A stretch of DNA of 7,291 nt from positions 1 through 7,291 of the forward strand of contig JASBZN010000053.1 of NCBI GenBank assembly GCA_029983435.1, given 5' to 3'. This document shows, one piece after another, positions 1 through 6,611 of this stretch (the stretch's first letter is position 1; each line of letters opens with the position of its first letter). Made by a program: the position numbers and the translations under genes. The notes beneath the pieces were generated by a model. It ran no database searches, was not told where the DNA came from, and saw nothing but the letters and a program-made list of their open reading frames with translations. Source of the DNA: Urinicoccus sp. GTDB lineage: Bacteria; Bacillota; Clostridia; Tissierellales; Peptoniphilaceae.

Positions 1-425
1 TGACAGATCGTGACTTGGAAAAGAAGATTTATCTGGACGCCCAAGTGCCAATTGAAATGATCACCATGGATTTAATTAACTCTTTAAAAAAACTAGAGCC
101 CTATGGAGTAGAGAATCCTCAGCCCACCTTTGGTGATTTAGGATTAAAGATTAGTGACTTTAAAATTCTAGGCAAAAATAGGAATGTGATTAAATTCATA
201 GTATCTAAAGGGAATGCTTCTAGACAAGCAATTTATTTTGGAGATAGTAACGATTTTTTTAGAGAATTAAATAAGGTTTACCCTGAAGACGAAATTAAAA
301 ATATGTATTATAATAGACAAAATAACATTTTTATTGACATCGTTTATCGTCCCAATATCAATGAATACAATAATAATAAAACTATTCAACTTGTGATAGA
401 TTCTTATCGATTTAAAGAGGTGTGA
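1..425 (+). CDS. recJ: RecJ single-stranded-DNA exonuclease, C-terminal fragment (5' end outside window)
   Basis: The frame is open from the window edge (first whole codon at base 3) to TGA at 423-425, giving 140 visible residues. The match to RecJ rests on the LEPYGVENPQPTF segment at visible residues 31-43, which fits the family's L-(E/x)-P-(F/Y)-G-x-x-N-P-x-P-x-F motif. It is followed by the beta-rich OB-fold-like end of the protein (IGDLGLKI-type strands, then the IDIVYRPNINEYNNN segment and a final IQLVIDSYR strand). RecJ is a Mn/Mg-dependent 5'-3' exonuclease acting on single-stranded DNA in recombination and mismatch or base-excision repair. Its catalytic DHH and DHHA1 domains would lie upstream and cannot be checked here. 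A TTG at base 15 could be taken as a start but is internal to the gene. The stop is one base before the rel start, so the two genes are probably co-transcribed. The family call is fairly secure; whether the whole protein is intact is unknown. Confidence 0.88.
   Translation, partial: TDRDLEKKIYLDAQVPIEMITMDLINSLKKLEPYGVENPQPTFGDLGLKISDFKILGKNRNVIKFIVSKGNASRQAIYFGDSNDFFRELNKVYPEDEIKNMYYNRQNNIFIDIVYRPNINEYNNNKTIQLVIDSYRFKEV
414..422 (+). promoter_or_regulatory. Ribosome binding site of rel inside the recJ 3' end
   Basis: The sequence AAAGAGGTG lies 4 bases before the ATG at 427 and overlaps the last recJ codons. It complements the 16S rRNA 3' end well, fixes the rel start and fits translational coupling between the two genes. 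Confidence 0.7.
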
Positions 426-426
426 T

Positions 427-2583
427 ATGTTAGAAACATTACTTGAAAAAATAAAATCTTATAATCCAAATATAGACGAAGCCTTAATTCGTAAGGGTTT
501 TAAATTTGCAGAATACCACCATCAAGGACAAAAGAGAAATTCTGGAGAAGACTATATTATTCATCCCTACCATGTTGCCTTAATTTTAGCAGAAATGAAC
601 ATGGATTCCTCAACGATTGTAGCGGGACTTTTGCATGATGTAGTAGAAGATACAGAAGTTACCTATGAGGAATTAAAAGGCAAGTTTGGTGAAGAAATTG
701 CCAACCTTGTAGATGGTGTTACAAAGTTAAAAAAATTGAGTTATCAAACCAAGCAAGAAAAACAAGCTGAAAATATTAGAAAAATGGTTTTGGCTATGGC
801 CAAAGATATTCGTGTTATTATTGTTAAATTGGCGGACCGTCTCCACAATCTTCGAACTTTGGAGTACATGAACGAAAATAAGAAAAAAGAAAAAGCACTA
901 GAAACCATTGAAATTTATGCTCCCTTGGCCGATCGATTAGGGATGAGTCGGATTAAATGGGAACTAGAAGACTTATCGTTACGCTACTTAGATCCTGACA
1001 ATTACTATAAATTAGTAGATATGGTCAATAAAAGACGTACCGAGCGGATGGACTTTATCAACAAAATGATTGATCGTCTCCAGGTTGCTTTAATTGATGT
1101 AAATATCAAGGCAGACATTCATGGGAGACCAAAAAATTTTTATAGCATTTATAAAAAAATGCATTTCAAAGGAAGAGCCTTTGATGAAATTTATGATCTT
1201 AGTGCTATCCGGGTCTTAGTAGAAACAATTAATGACTGCTATGCTGTTTTAGGTGTTGTTCATACTTTATTTAAACCTATTCCAGGCCGTTTTAAAGATT
1301 ATATCGCCATGCCTAAGCCGAATAAGTACCAGTCTCTCCATACTACAGTGATGGATGATCAAGGAGAGACTTTTGAAGTTCAAATTAGGACCTATGAAAT
1401 GCATAAAACAGCAGAATATGGGATTGCTGCTCATTGGAAATATAAGGAAGGGGTTAATAAAGCCACAAGTTTTGATGAAAACCTTACTTGGTTAAGGCAA
1501 CTCTTAGAATGGCAAAAAGATGTAAATGATCCCAATGATTTTATTGAAACCCTAAAAATTGACTTTTTAGCAGATGAAGTATTTGTGTTTACGCCCAATG
1601 GAGATGTTATCAACTTACCAGAAGGTTCTACCCCTATTGATTTTGCTTATAGAGTCCATACGGGAGTAGGAAATGCTTGTCAAGGGGCCAAGATAAATGG
1701 GCGAATTGTTCCTCTCCATTACCAACTAAAAAATGGGGATATTGTTGAAATTATTACAGGGTCTAATGCAGAACCCTCCTTAGATTGGCTTAATATTGTA
1801 AAATCATCTCAGGCGAAGTCAAAAATCAAACAATATTTTAAAGTTCGAGACCGTGATAAAAATATTGAGCAAGGTCGGGAAAATCTAGAACGAGAAGCAA
1901 AAAAATTGGGTTATCGCGTTGGAGACATTTTACGGGAAGATTGGCTTTTAGAAACGCTAGAAAAGCTGAAAATTCCTACATTGGATGATATGTATGCTGC
2001 GGTAGGTTACGGAAGCATCACGATTAACCAAGTTATGGCCAAGTTAGTTGACTATTATCACCAAGAGCACAAGGATTCCTTTGACCTTTCAAAATTAAAT
2101 AGTAACGAAAATAAGAGCCAAAGTAAAAAGAGTAAAAACACTTCGGGTGTTATTGTAAAAGGGTTAGATAATGTAAAGGTTCGTTTCGCTAAATGCTGTA
2201 ATCCTGTTCCTGGAGACGACATTATCGGCTATATAACAATGGGTCGAGGCGTAAGTGTTCACCGGATGGATTGTATTAATATTGCAAAAAATGATGACAA
2301 ATCTAGATATTTGGAAGTAAAGTGGGATACTGGAGAAAGTGGACAATATACTGCACAAATAGAAATTCAGGCCATGAACAAGTCTACAGCTATTGGTGAT
2401 GTGGCCAATCGGATTAATGAGTCAAAATTGACCTTAGCCAGCTTGTCTGCTAAAAACACCAAAGATCATATATTGTATATTAATGTAAAAGTAGAGCTTC
2501 ATAACATTGACGAGTTGGATCTTTTAATTCGTCGGTTAAAAAAATTAGATTATATTTATGATGCGTATCGAGTAGGGAGTTGA
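427..2583 (+). CDS. rel: Bifunctional (p)ppGpp synthetase/hydrolase, Rel/SpoT family
   Basis: This cytosolic enzyme makes and degrades the alarmone (p)ppGpp in the stringent response. At 718 aa it has the full length of the long RSH family. Visible domains in order are: HD hydrolase at about residues 25-180, with HP at 46-47 and the LLHDVVEDT motif (H70, D71, E74, D75); synthetase at about 230-340, with the GRPKNFYSIYKK segment and QIRTYEMHKTAEYGIAAHWKYK; TGS at about 383-445 (DEVFVFTPNGD to VEIITG); a helical region; a Cys-rich zinc-finger-like segment with C590, C591, H612 and C616; and an ACT domain at about 642-715. The RFKD motif at 288-291 is the form known from bifunctional Rel enzymes, whereas synthetase-only RelA proteins have an acidic version. 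With the intact HD residues, this supports both activities. The TGS, zinc-finger and ACT parts are the ribosome-sensing region in this family. dtd begins 2 bases after the stop. Confidence 0.97.
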   Translation: MLETLLEKIKSYNPNIDEALIRKGFKFAEYHHQGQKRNSGEDYIIHPYHVALILAEMNMDSSTIVAGLLHDVVEDTEVTYEELKGKFGEEIANLVDGVTKLKKLSYQTKQEKQAENIRKMVLAMAKDIRVIIVKLADRLHNLRTLEYMNENKKKEKALETIEIYAPLADRLGMSRIKWELEDLSLRYLDPDNYYKLVDMVNKRRTERMDFINKMIDRLQVALIDVNIKADIHGRPKNFYSIYKKMHFKGRAFDEIYDLSAIRVLVETINDCYAVLGVVHTLFKPIPGRFKDYIAMPKPNKYQSLHTTVMDDQGETFEVQIRTYEMHKTAEYGIAAHWKYKEGVNKATSFDENLTWLRQLLEWQKDVNDPNDFIETLKIDFLADEVFVFTPNGDVINLPEGSTPIDFAYRVHTGVGNACQGAKINGRIVPLHYQLKNGDIVEIITGSNAEPSLDWLNIVKSSQAKSKIKQYFKVRDRDKNIEQGRENLEREAKKLGYRVGDILREDWLLETLEKLKIPTLDDMYAAVGYGSITINQVMAKLVDYYHQEHKDSFDLSKLNSNENKSQSKKSKNTSGVIVKGLDNVKVRFAKCCNPVPGDDIIGYITMGRGVSVHRMDCINIAKNDDKSRYLEVKWDTGESGQYTAQIEIQAMNKSTAIGDVANRINESKLTLASLSAKNTKDHILYINVKVELHNIDELDLLIRRLKKLDYIYDAYRVGS
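2574..2579 (+). promoter_or_regulatory. Ribosome binding site deciding the dtd start
   Basis: AGGGAG ends 6 bases before the ATG at 2586, a normal spacing. A TTG two codons upstream, at 2580, would directly abut this site with no spacing, so the ATG is the better start. Confidence 0.7.
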
Positions 2584-2585
2584 AA

Positions 2586-3023
2586 ATGCGAGCATTAATT
2601 CAAAGAGTAAAATCTGCCCATGTATCCATAGATAATAAAACAGTGGGGTCTATTGAAGAGGGACTTCTTGTCTTTTTAGGAATAAAAACAGATGATACCC
2701 AGGAGGATTTAGACTATCTTTTCAAAAAGATCATTAAGTGCCGAATTTTTGATGATGCAGAGGGAGTCATGAATGAGTCCCTCCTTGACCAAAATAAAGC
2801 CCTGCTTGTAGTAAGCCAATTTACACTTTATGCAGAAACAAGAAAGGGAAATCGGCCAAGCTATAAGGCTGCAGCCAAGGGAGAGGTAGCGAAGCCTCTT
2901 TACGAAAAATTTATCGAATTGGCAAAAGAACAAGATATTGATGTTCAAACGGGTGAGTTTGGAGCAGATATGGATGTTCACCTAATTAACGATGGTCCAG
3001 TTACTATTTTATTAGAAAGTTAA
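2586..3023 (+). CDS. dtd: D-aminoacyl-tRNA deacylase
   Basis: Dtd hydrolyses D-amino acids (and glycine mischarged on tRNA-Ala) from tRNA, a cytosolic proofreading step in translation. From the ATG at 2586 the protein is 145 aa, the usual length for bacterial Dtd, and begins MRALIQRVKSAHVSID, very like the family's conserved first strand. The two family signatures are present: SQFTLY at residues 77-82 and NDGPVT at 135-140, whose Gly-Pro (137-138) is the chiral-proofreading dipeptide. I reject the TTG at 2580, which would add Met-Lys, because it leaves no spacing to the AGGGAG site. The gene starts 2 bases after rel and is followed 11 bases later by the hydrolase gene. The rel-dtd pairing is common in Firmicutes. 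Nothing looks truncated or unusual. Confidence 0.96.
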   Translation: MRALIQRVKSAHVSIDNKTVGSIEEGLLVFLGIKTDDTQEDLDYLFKKIIKCRIFDDAEGVMNESLLDQNKALLVVSQFTLYAETRKGNRPSYKAAAKGEVAKPLYEKFIELAKEQDIDVQTGEFGADMDVHLINDGPVTILLES

Positions 3024-3029
3024 GGAGAA
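3022..3029 (+). promoter_or_regulatory. Ribosome binding site supporting a TTG start
   Basis: AAGGAGAA overlaps the end of the dtd stop codon and ends 5 bases before the TTG at 3035. No ATG or GTG is present at a fitting distance in this frame, so this site makes the TTG the likely start of the hydrolase. Confidence 0.7.
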
Positions 3030-3034
3030 TAAGA

Positions 3035-3658
3035 TTGAAAATATTGACCTTGGTCTTAGGTTTGTATCAAACAAATTGCTATATTGTTTATAACGAAAAG
3101 AAAGAGGCCTTTATTGTGGACCCGGCAAGTGATTTTTCTCTTATTGAAAAAACGCTTATTTCCCATGGCCTGGATTTAAAATTTGCCATTTTGACTCATG
3201 CCCATGGCGATCATATCGGAGCTTTAAATGACTTACTCGAAGTCTATCCTGTTCCTGTCTATATGCACAGGGATGAAGTAAAGGCATTAAAGAATGAAAG
3301 AATTAGTTTGAGTGGTCTTATGGGGGTTTCTCTTCCTCAGGATTTAAAGGCATTTATTTTAGTTGATGATGGAGAGGAAGTGGACTTTTCAGGAAGTAAG
3401 TTGAAATTTATCCACTGTCCAGGTCATACGCCTGGCGGCATGAGTATCTATATGAAACCCTTTATGTTTACAGGAGATACGATTTTTTATCGGTCTATTG
3501 GAAGAACAGACTTTCCTGGTGGGGACTATGAAAAGATTATTTCCTCTTGTGAAAAAATAGTTTCTTACCCAGAAGATACCATTCTTTTACCTGGACATGG
3601 GATGCGGACCCAGGCTTCAGAAGAAAAAGCCTTGAATCCTTTTTTGAACCAGTCATGA
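3035..3658 (+). CDS. Metallo-beta-lactamase-fold hydrolase, glyoxalase II-like (YqgX/YcbL type)
   Basis: The 207-aa protein has the metallo-beta-lactamase fold of the glyoxalase II-like group. The metal-binding THxHxDH motif is complete in LTHAHGDH (H55, H57, D59, H60). Further ligands are H131 in CPGHTPGG, D148 in FTGDTIF and H188 in LPGHG. The early TNCYIVY segment (13-19) is also typical. All metal ligands expected for a dinuclear zinc or iron site are present, so the enzyme is probably active. It ends soon after the last ligand and lacks the roughly 50-residue C-terminal glutathione-binding domain of classical GloB. It therefore resembles short, cytosolic YcbL/YqgX proteins, whose physiological substrate is uncertain. 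The start is a TTG with a strong upstream AAGGAGAA site. Its TGA overlaps the ATG of the next gene (ATGA, 3655-3658), indicating coupled translation. Databases often place this family next to dtd and hemZ, which agrees with the context here. Confidence 0.92.
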   Translation: MKILTLVLGLYQTNCYIVYNEKKEAFIVDPASDFSLIEKTLISHGLDLKFAILTHAHGDHIGALNDLLEVYPVPVYMHRDEVKALKNERISLSGLMGVSLPQDLKAFILVDDGEEVDFSGSKLKFIHCPGHTPGGMSIYMKPFMFTGDTIFYRSIGRTDFPGGDYEKIISSCEKIVSYPEDTILLPGHGMRTQASEEKALNPFLNQS

Positions 3659-5034
3659 TTGATTTTGAAAATTTTCAAGAAGCAGAAGCCCACGATTATT
3701 ATGAATTGATTCGGATGCTTTATCCGCAATTTGTTTCAGAAGAAAAGTTAAAGCTAATTAACAAAGGTTCTTCTGTTGTCTTTGTTGGGGGAGGTAGGAC
3801 CCTATCTTTAAACCTGGAAAAAGGCCTGGACAAGGAACAAAGAAGGAGAAGAATTAAGACCTTTATTTTGAAGGACTTAAATTATCCAGGAAAAATTCCT
3901 TCAGCTTTTGGGATTTTAACAGGTGTCCGTCCTGTTAAGTTGGTTTTAGAACTTTTAGAGACGATGTCTTTAAGTGATCTTAAAGACTATCTGAAAAAGA
4001 ATTACTCCATAGAAGACAAAATGATAGATTTTTTACTATCCATTGGGCAAAAGGAAAGAGCTTATTTTTCCACCGTTGATCCTTTTGGATATTCTGTCTA
4101 TTTACATATTCCTTTCTGCCCAAGTCGCTGCGCTTATTGCTCGTATCCTATGATTAAGAGTTCTAATCGAGAGTCCTTGGACTCTTATGTTGAAACTCTT
4201 TTATTGGAACTGGACACTTATAAGGATTTAAAAGTTCCTCCTACAAGTATCTATATTGGGGGCGGGACACCAACTTCTATTGGAGAAAAATATTTAAGAA
4301 GGATCTTAAGCAAGGTTCAGAAAATTTTTCATAGTCAATGCGAGTTTACAGTAGAAGCTGGACGTCCAGACACGCTAAATGACTCCATCTTTTCTGCATT
4401 AAAAGACTATGGAGTTAATCGAATCAGCATCAATCCTCAGACGATGCATGATAAAACCCTAAAGATTTTAAATCGGCAACATAGTGTTACGGATTTTTTA
4501 CAGGCGTACAACTTGGGTAAAAAGTACGATTTTAATATTAATGTGGACTTAATTTTAGGTTTACCACAAGAAAATAGACAAGATATTTTAGATTCTCTAA
4601 ATCAAGTAGTTGCTTTGGATCCAGATAACATAACCATCCACACTTTATCTTTAAAAAACGGATCTCAGCTTTTCCAACAAGGAGAATACTTTAATACGTC
4701 TTTTATTGTTTCGGAAGTAATCCAAGAGGTTTATACCATCCTAAAAAGCCTAGACTATGCCCCCTACTACATGTATCGGCAAAAACGAACCCTTGGCAAT
4801 GGATTTAATGCAGGCTATTCTAAGCCAAAGAAGGAATCCATTTATAATATGTTAATGATGGACGAAGGTCAAAGTATTTTAGGCTTTGGTATGAGCAGTA
4901 GTACAAAATTCTATGATCCCAAAACGAATCGAATTGAAAAAATTTTGCAATACAAAAACTTGAAGGACTACCTTAATCATTGGAATGATAAAAATGCAAA
5001 GAAAAGTCAATTAAGGGAGGATTTTAAATGGTAA
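3655..5034 (+). CDS. hemZ: HemZ-type radical SAM protein (annotated as oxygen-independent coproporphyrinogen III dehydrogenase)
   Basis: This 459-aa protein belongs to the HemN/HemW/HemZ radical SAM group. The cluster-binding motif is FCPSRCAYC (C155, C159, C162). It is followed by YIGGGTPTS (200-208, the SAM-binding glycine stretch), VEAGRPDT (233-240), RISINPQT (256-263), DLILGLP (298-304) and YYMYRQKRTLGN (371-382). The N-terminal LTGVRPVKLV (88-97) and the C-terminal YRQK...GN...GYSKP block are typical of HemZ rather than HemN or HemW. The residue after the third cysteine but one, which is the fourth conserved cysteine in HemN, is Tyr here (C162-S-Y), so true coproporphyrinogen oxidation is not assured. 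It is somewhat shorter than Bacillus HemZ (about 500 aa), at both ends. I see no good ribosome binding site at the ATG; translation is probably coupled to the upstream stop through the ATGA overlap. Its last 7 bases overlap the next gene. No other haem gene is visible. Confidence 0.9.
   Translation: MIDFENFQEAEAHDYYELIRMLYPQFVSEEKLKLINKGSSVVFVGGGRTLSLNLEKGLDKEQRRRRIKTFILKDLNYPGKIPSAFGILTGVRPVKLVLELLETMSLSDLKDYLKKNYSIEDKMIDFLLSIGQKERAYFSTVDPFGYSVYLHIPFCPSRCAYCSYPMIKSSNRESLDSYVETLLLELDTYKDLKVPPTSIYIGGGTPTSIGEKYLRRILSKVQKIFHSQCEFTVEAGRPDTLNDSIFSALKDYGVNRISINPQTMHDKTLKILNRQHSVTDFLQAYNLGKKYDFNINVDLILGLPQENRQDILDSLNQVVALDPDNITIHTLSLKNGSQLFQQGEYFNTSFIVSEVIQEVYTILKSLDYAPYYMYRQKRTLGNGFNAGYSKPKKESIYNMLMMDEGQSILGFGMSSSTKFYDPKTNRIEKILQYKNLKDYLNHWNDKNAKKSQLREDFKW
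5014..5020 (+). promoter_or_regulatory. Ribosome binding site of the Mur-type ligase inside hemZ
   Basis: AGGGAGG lies inside the last codons of hemZ, 7 bases before the ATG at 5028. It gives the ligase its own strong initiation signal despite the 7-base overlap with hemZ. Confidence 0.75.
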
Positions 5035-6554
5035 CGAATAAAGTAAGTGAATTATTAAAGGTAATTGATGTATTAGAAAGTAAAGGGAAAATTCCTGAAA
5101 CAATAAGTGGAATTCACTACCATTCAAAGAAGATTCAGCCAGGAAATATTTTTGTAGCTATTCCAGGAGAACTGGTTGATGGGCACAATTATATTAAAGC
5201 TGCCAAAGAAAATGGTGCCAGTCTGGTAATTTGCTCCCGATTTGTAGACATTGACATTCCCCAAGTAAAGGTAAAAGATCCTAGAAATGCCTTGGCAATG
5301 GTTTCGGACCGGTATTTCAACCATCCTTCTAGGAATTTCCCCCTTGTTGGAATTACAGCTACTAACGGGAAGACATCGACATCTTTTATGTTAAACCATA
5401 TCTTGGAGTTGGATGGACAAAAAACAGGACTCATTGGAACGGTTAAGGTTCAATACCCAGGTTATGAAAAGGCTAGTATCTTAACCACACCCCAGTCTTA
5501 TGACCTTCAAGAACATTTTTACCATATGGGAGAAGCAGAGGTAGACACCTGTGTAATGGAAGTGTCTTCTTCTGCACAAGAGTTAGAACGGGTCCTAGCT
5601 TGTGATTTTGACTATGTTAGTTTTCATAACTTGTCTAGAGAACATATCGACCAACACGGATCTTTTGAGAACTATTACAAGCAAAAAAAGAAACTTATTA
5701 CTCAAGCTAAAAAAGATGCTTTTGTGTTATTAAATATTGATGAACCCCTGATTGCAAAACTAAAAGAAGAAACTCAAGGAAAGGTTCTTAGCCTCTCTTA
5801 TAAAGAAAAGGCAGATATTTATTTAAAAAATTTGGATCTATCTACTGGATGTGGCCAGTACACCTATGTTTTAAGTCAAGAGATTAAGCTAGGAAATAAG
5901 GTAATAGAGCCACTAGAAATCGACATTAATCTACATGCCTCTGGTTATTCTTCTGTTATGAATAGTGTTGTTGCCATTAGTTTAGCCTTACTTTTAGGAA
6001 TTGACCTTGCGACAATTAAAGAGGGGATTGAAAGTTTTACGGGAGTTGAACGTCGCTTTGAAATGCTTCAAGCTAAACCCTTTAAAATAATTGATGATCA
6101 TTACGCCAATAGTAGGAACATCGAGATTACAATGCAGACCCTTATGCAAATGGATTATGAATCTTTAGTGATGGTATATGCTATTCGGGGTAATAGAGGC
6201 GTTCATTTAAACGAAGAAGTGGCAGAAACAATGCTAGCTTATTTGAAAAAGTGTAAGGTTAAAAAATTGATTGCCACTCTAAGTAAGGATTGTGTAGGCA
6301 GAAAAGACACAGTAAGTGAAGAAGAATGCCAAGTTTTTCTAAATGTTATGAAGGATTCTGGCCTTCCCCTAGTCTTAAAAGATACCCTAGATCAAGCCCT
6401 AGACTTGGCGTTAACCTATGTTGATGAAGGGGATTTACTGCTCCTTGCAGGATGCCAGGGAATGGATTCAGCAGGAGCTCTTTTAGCTGGAAAAACTGAC
6501 CCGCGCTTGGACTTACAAGCTATTAAAGCTAAGGTAATCCACCGTTCATGCTAA
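5028..6554 (+). CDS. MurE-like Mur ligase family protein, substrate unknown
   Basis: This 508-aa protein has the three-domain Mur ligase plan of MurE. The N-terminal UDP-substrate-like domain runs about 1-100 (PGNIFVAIPGELVDGHNYI at 38-56). The central ATPase runs about 105-335, with P-loop ATNGKTS (111-117), LTTP (152-155), MEVSSSA (177-183), HNLSREHIDQHG (200-211) and K220, which aligns with the carbamylated lysine of MurE. The C-terminal domain begins at VERRFEML (340-347) and contains DDHYANSRN (356-364) and AIRGNRG (385-391). Family knowledge implies ATP-dependent amide bond formation through an acyl phosphate. Several near-invariant MurE residues differ: GTNGKT reads ATNGKT, VSSHA reads VSSSA, TRDH reads SREH and the DYAHTPD block is rewritten. 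No DNPR-type motif for diaminopimelate or lysine is present. I therefore think it is a MurE paralogue rather than the peptidoglycan enzyme, though a diverged true MurE cannot be excluded. It overlaps hemZ by 7 bases and sits where hisS is often found. No membrane segment is evident. Confidence 0.85.
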   Translation: MVTNKVSELLKVIDVLESKGKIPETISGIHYHSKKIQPGNIFVAIPGELVDGHNYIKAAKENGASLVICSRFVDIDIPQVKVKDPRNALAMVSDRYFNHPSRNFPLVGITATNGKTSTSFMLNHILELDGQKTGLIGTVKVQYPGYEKASILTTPQSYDLQEHFYHMGEAEVDTCVMEVSSSAQELERVLACDFDYVSFHNLSREHIDQHGSFENYYKQKKKLITQAKKDAFVLLNIDEPLIAKLKEETQGKVLSLSYKEKADIYLKNLDLSTGCGQYTYVLSQEIKLGNKVIEPLEIDINLHASGYSSVMNSVVAISLALLLGIDLATIKEGIESFTGVERRFEMLQAKPFKIIDDHYANSRNIEITMQTLMQMDYESLVMVYAIRGNRGVHLNEEVAETMLAYLKKCKVKKLIATLSKDCVGRKDTVSEEECQVFLNVMKDSGLPLVLKDTLDQALDLALTYVDEGDLLLLAGCQGMDSAGALLAGKTDPRLDLQAIKAKVIHRSC

Positions 6555-6555
6555 C

Positions 6556-6584
6556 TTGAAATGGGAAGAAAGTCATACTATAAT
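6556..6584 (+). promoter_or_regulatory. SigA-type promoter for aspS
   Basis: A TTGAAA -35 box (6556-6561) is followed after exactly 17 bases by a perfect TATAAT -10 box (6579-6584). Transcription would begin near 6591, giving a leader of about 20 bases that holds only the ribosome binding site. The position, directly after the ligase stop and before aspS, makes chance unlikely. It suggests that aspS can be expressed separately from the upstream genes. The leader is too short for a T-box. Confidence 0.8.
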
Positions 6585-6600
6585 AAAAATAGAACCATCG

Positions 6601-6607
6601 AGGAGGG
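6601..6607 (+). promoter_or_regulatory. Ribosome binding site of aspS
   Basis: AGGAGGG, a near-perfect match to the anti-Shine-Dalgarno sequence, ends 4 bases before the ATG at 6612 and fixes the start. Confidence 0.8.
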
Positions 6608-6611
6608 TAAA

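Noticed and set aside
15..17. TTG at base 15 as a gene start
   Set aside because: The frame is open upstream to the window edge and the sequence is the interior of RecJ, so this is not a start.
1431..2358. Short - strand open frames within rel
   Set aside because: They are opposite the TGS and zinc-finger coding regions, have no ribosome binding site worth noting and no domain signal.
2580..2585. TTG two codons upstream as the dtd start
   Set aside because: It touches the AGGGAG ribosome binding site with no spacing and overlaps the rel stop; the ATG at 2586 has 6-base spacing and gives the standard MRAxxQRV beginning.
2709..2981. 90-codon open frame on the - strand within dtd
   Set aside because: It lies fully opposite a well-conserved gene, has no recognisable motif, and is explained as the antisense shadow of dtd.
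5124..5434. Two overlapping - strand open frames within the ligase gene
   Set aside because: Both are opposite the conserved N-terminal and P-loop region, show no family features and look like antisense shadows.
6555..6611. Rho-independent terminator after the ligase
   Set aside because: No GC-rich inverted repeat followed by a T-run is present; the gap is filled by the promoter and the aspS ribosome binding site.
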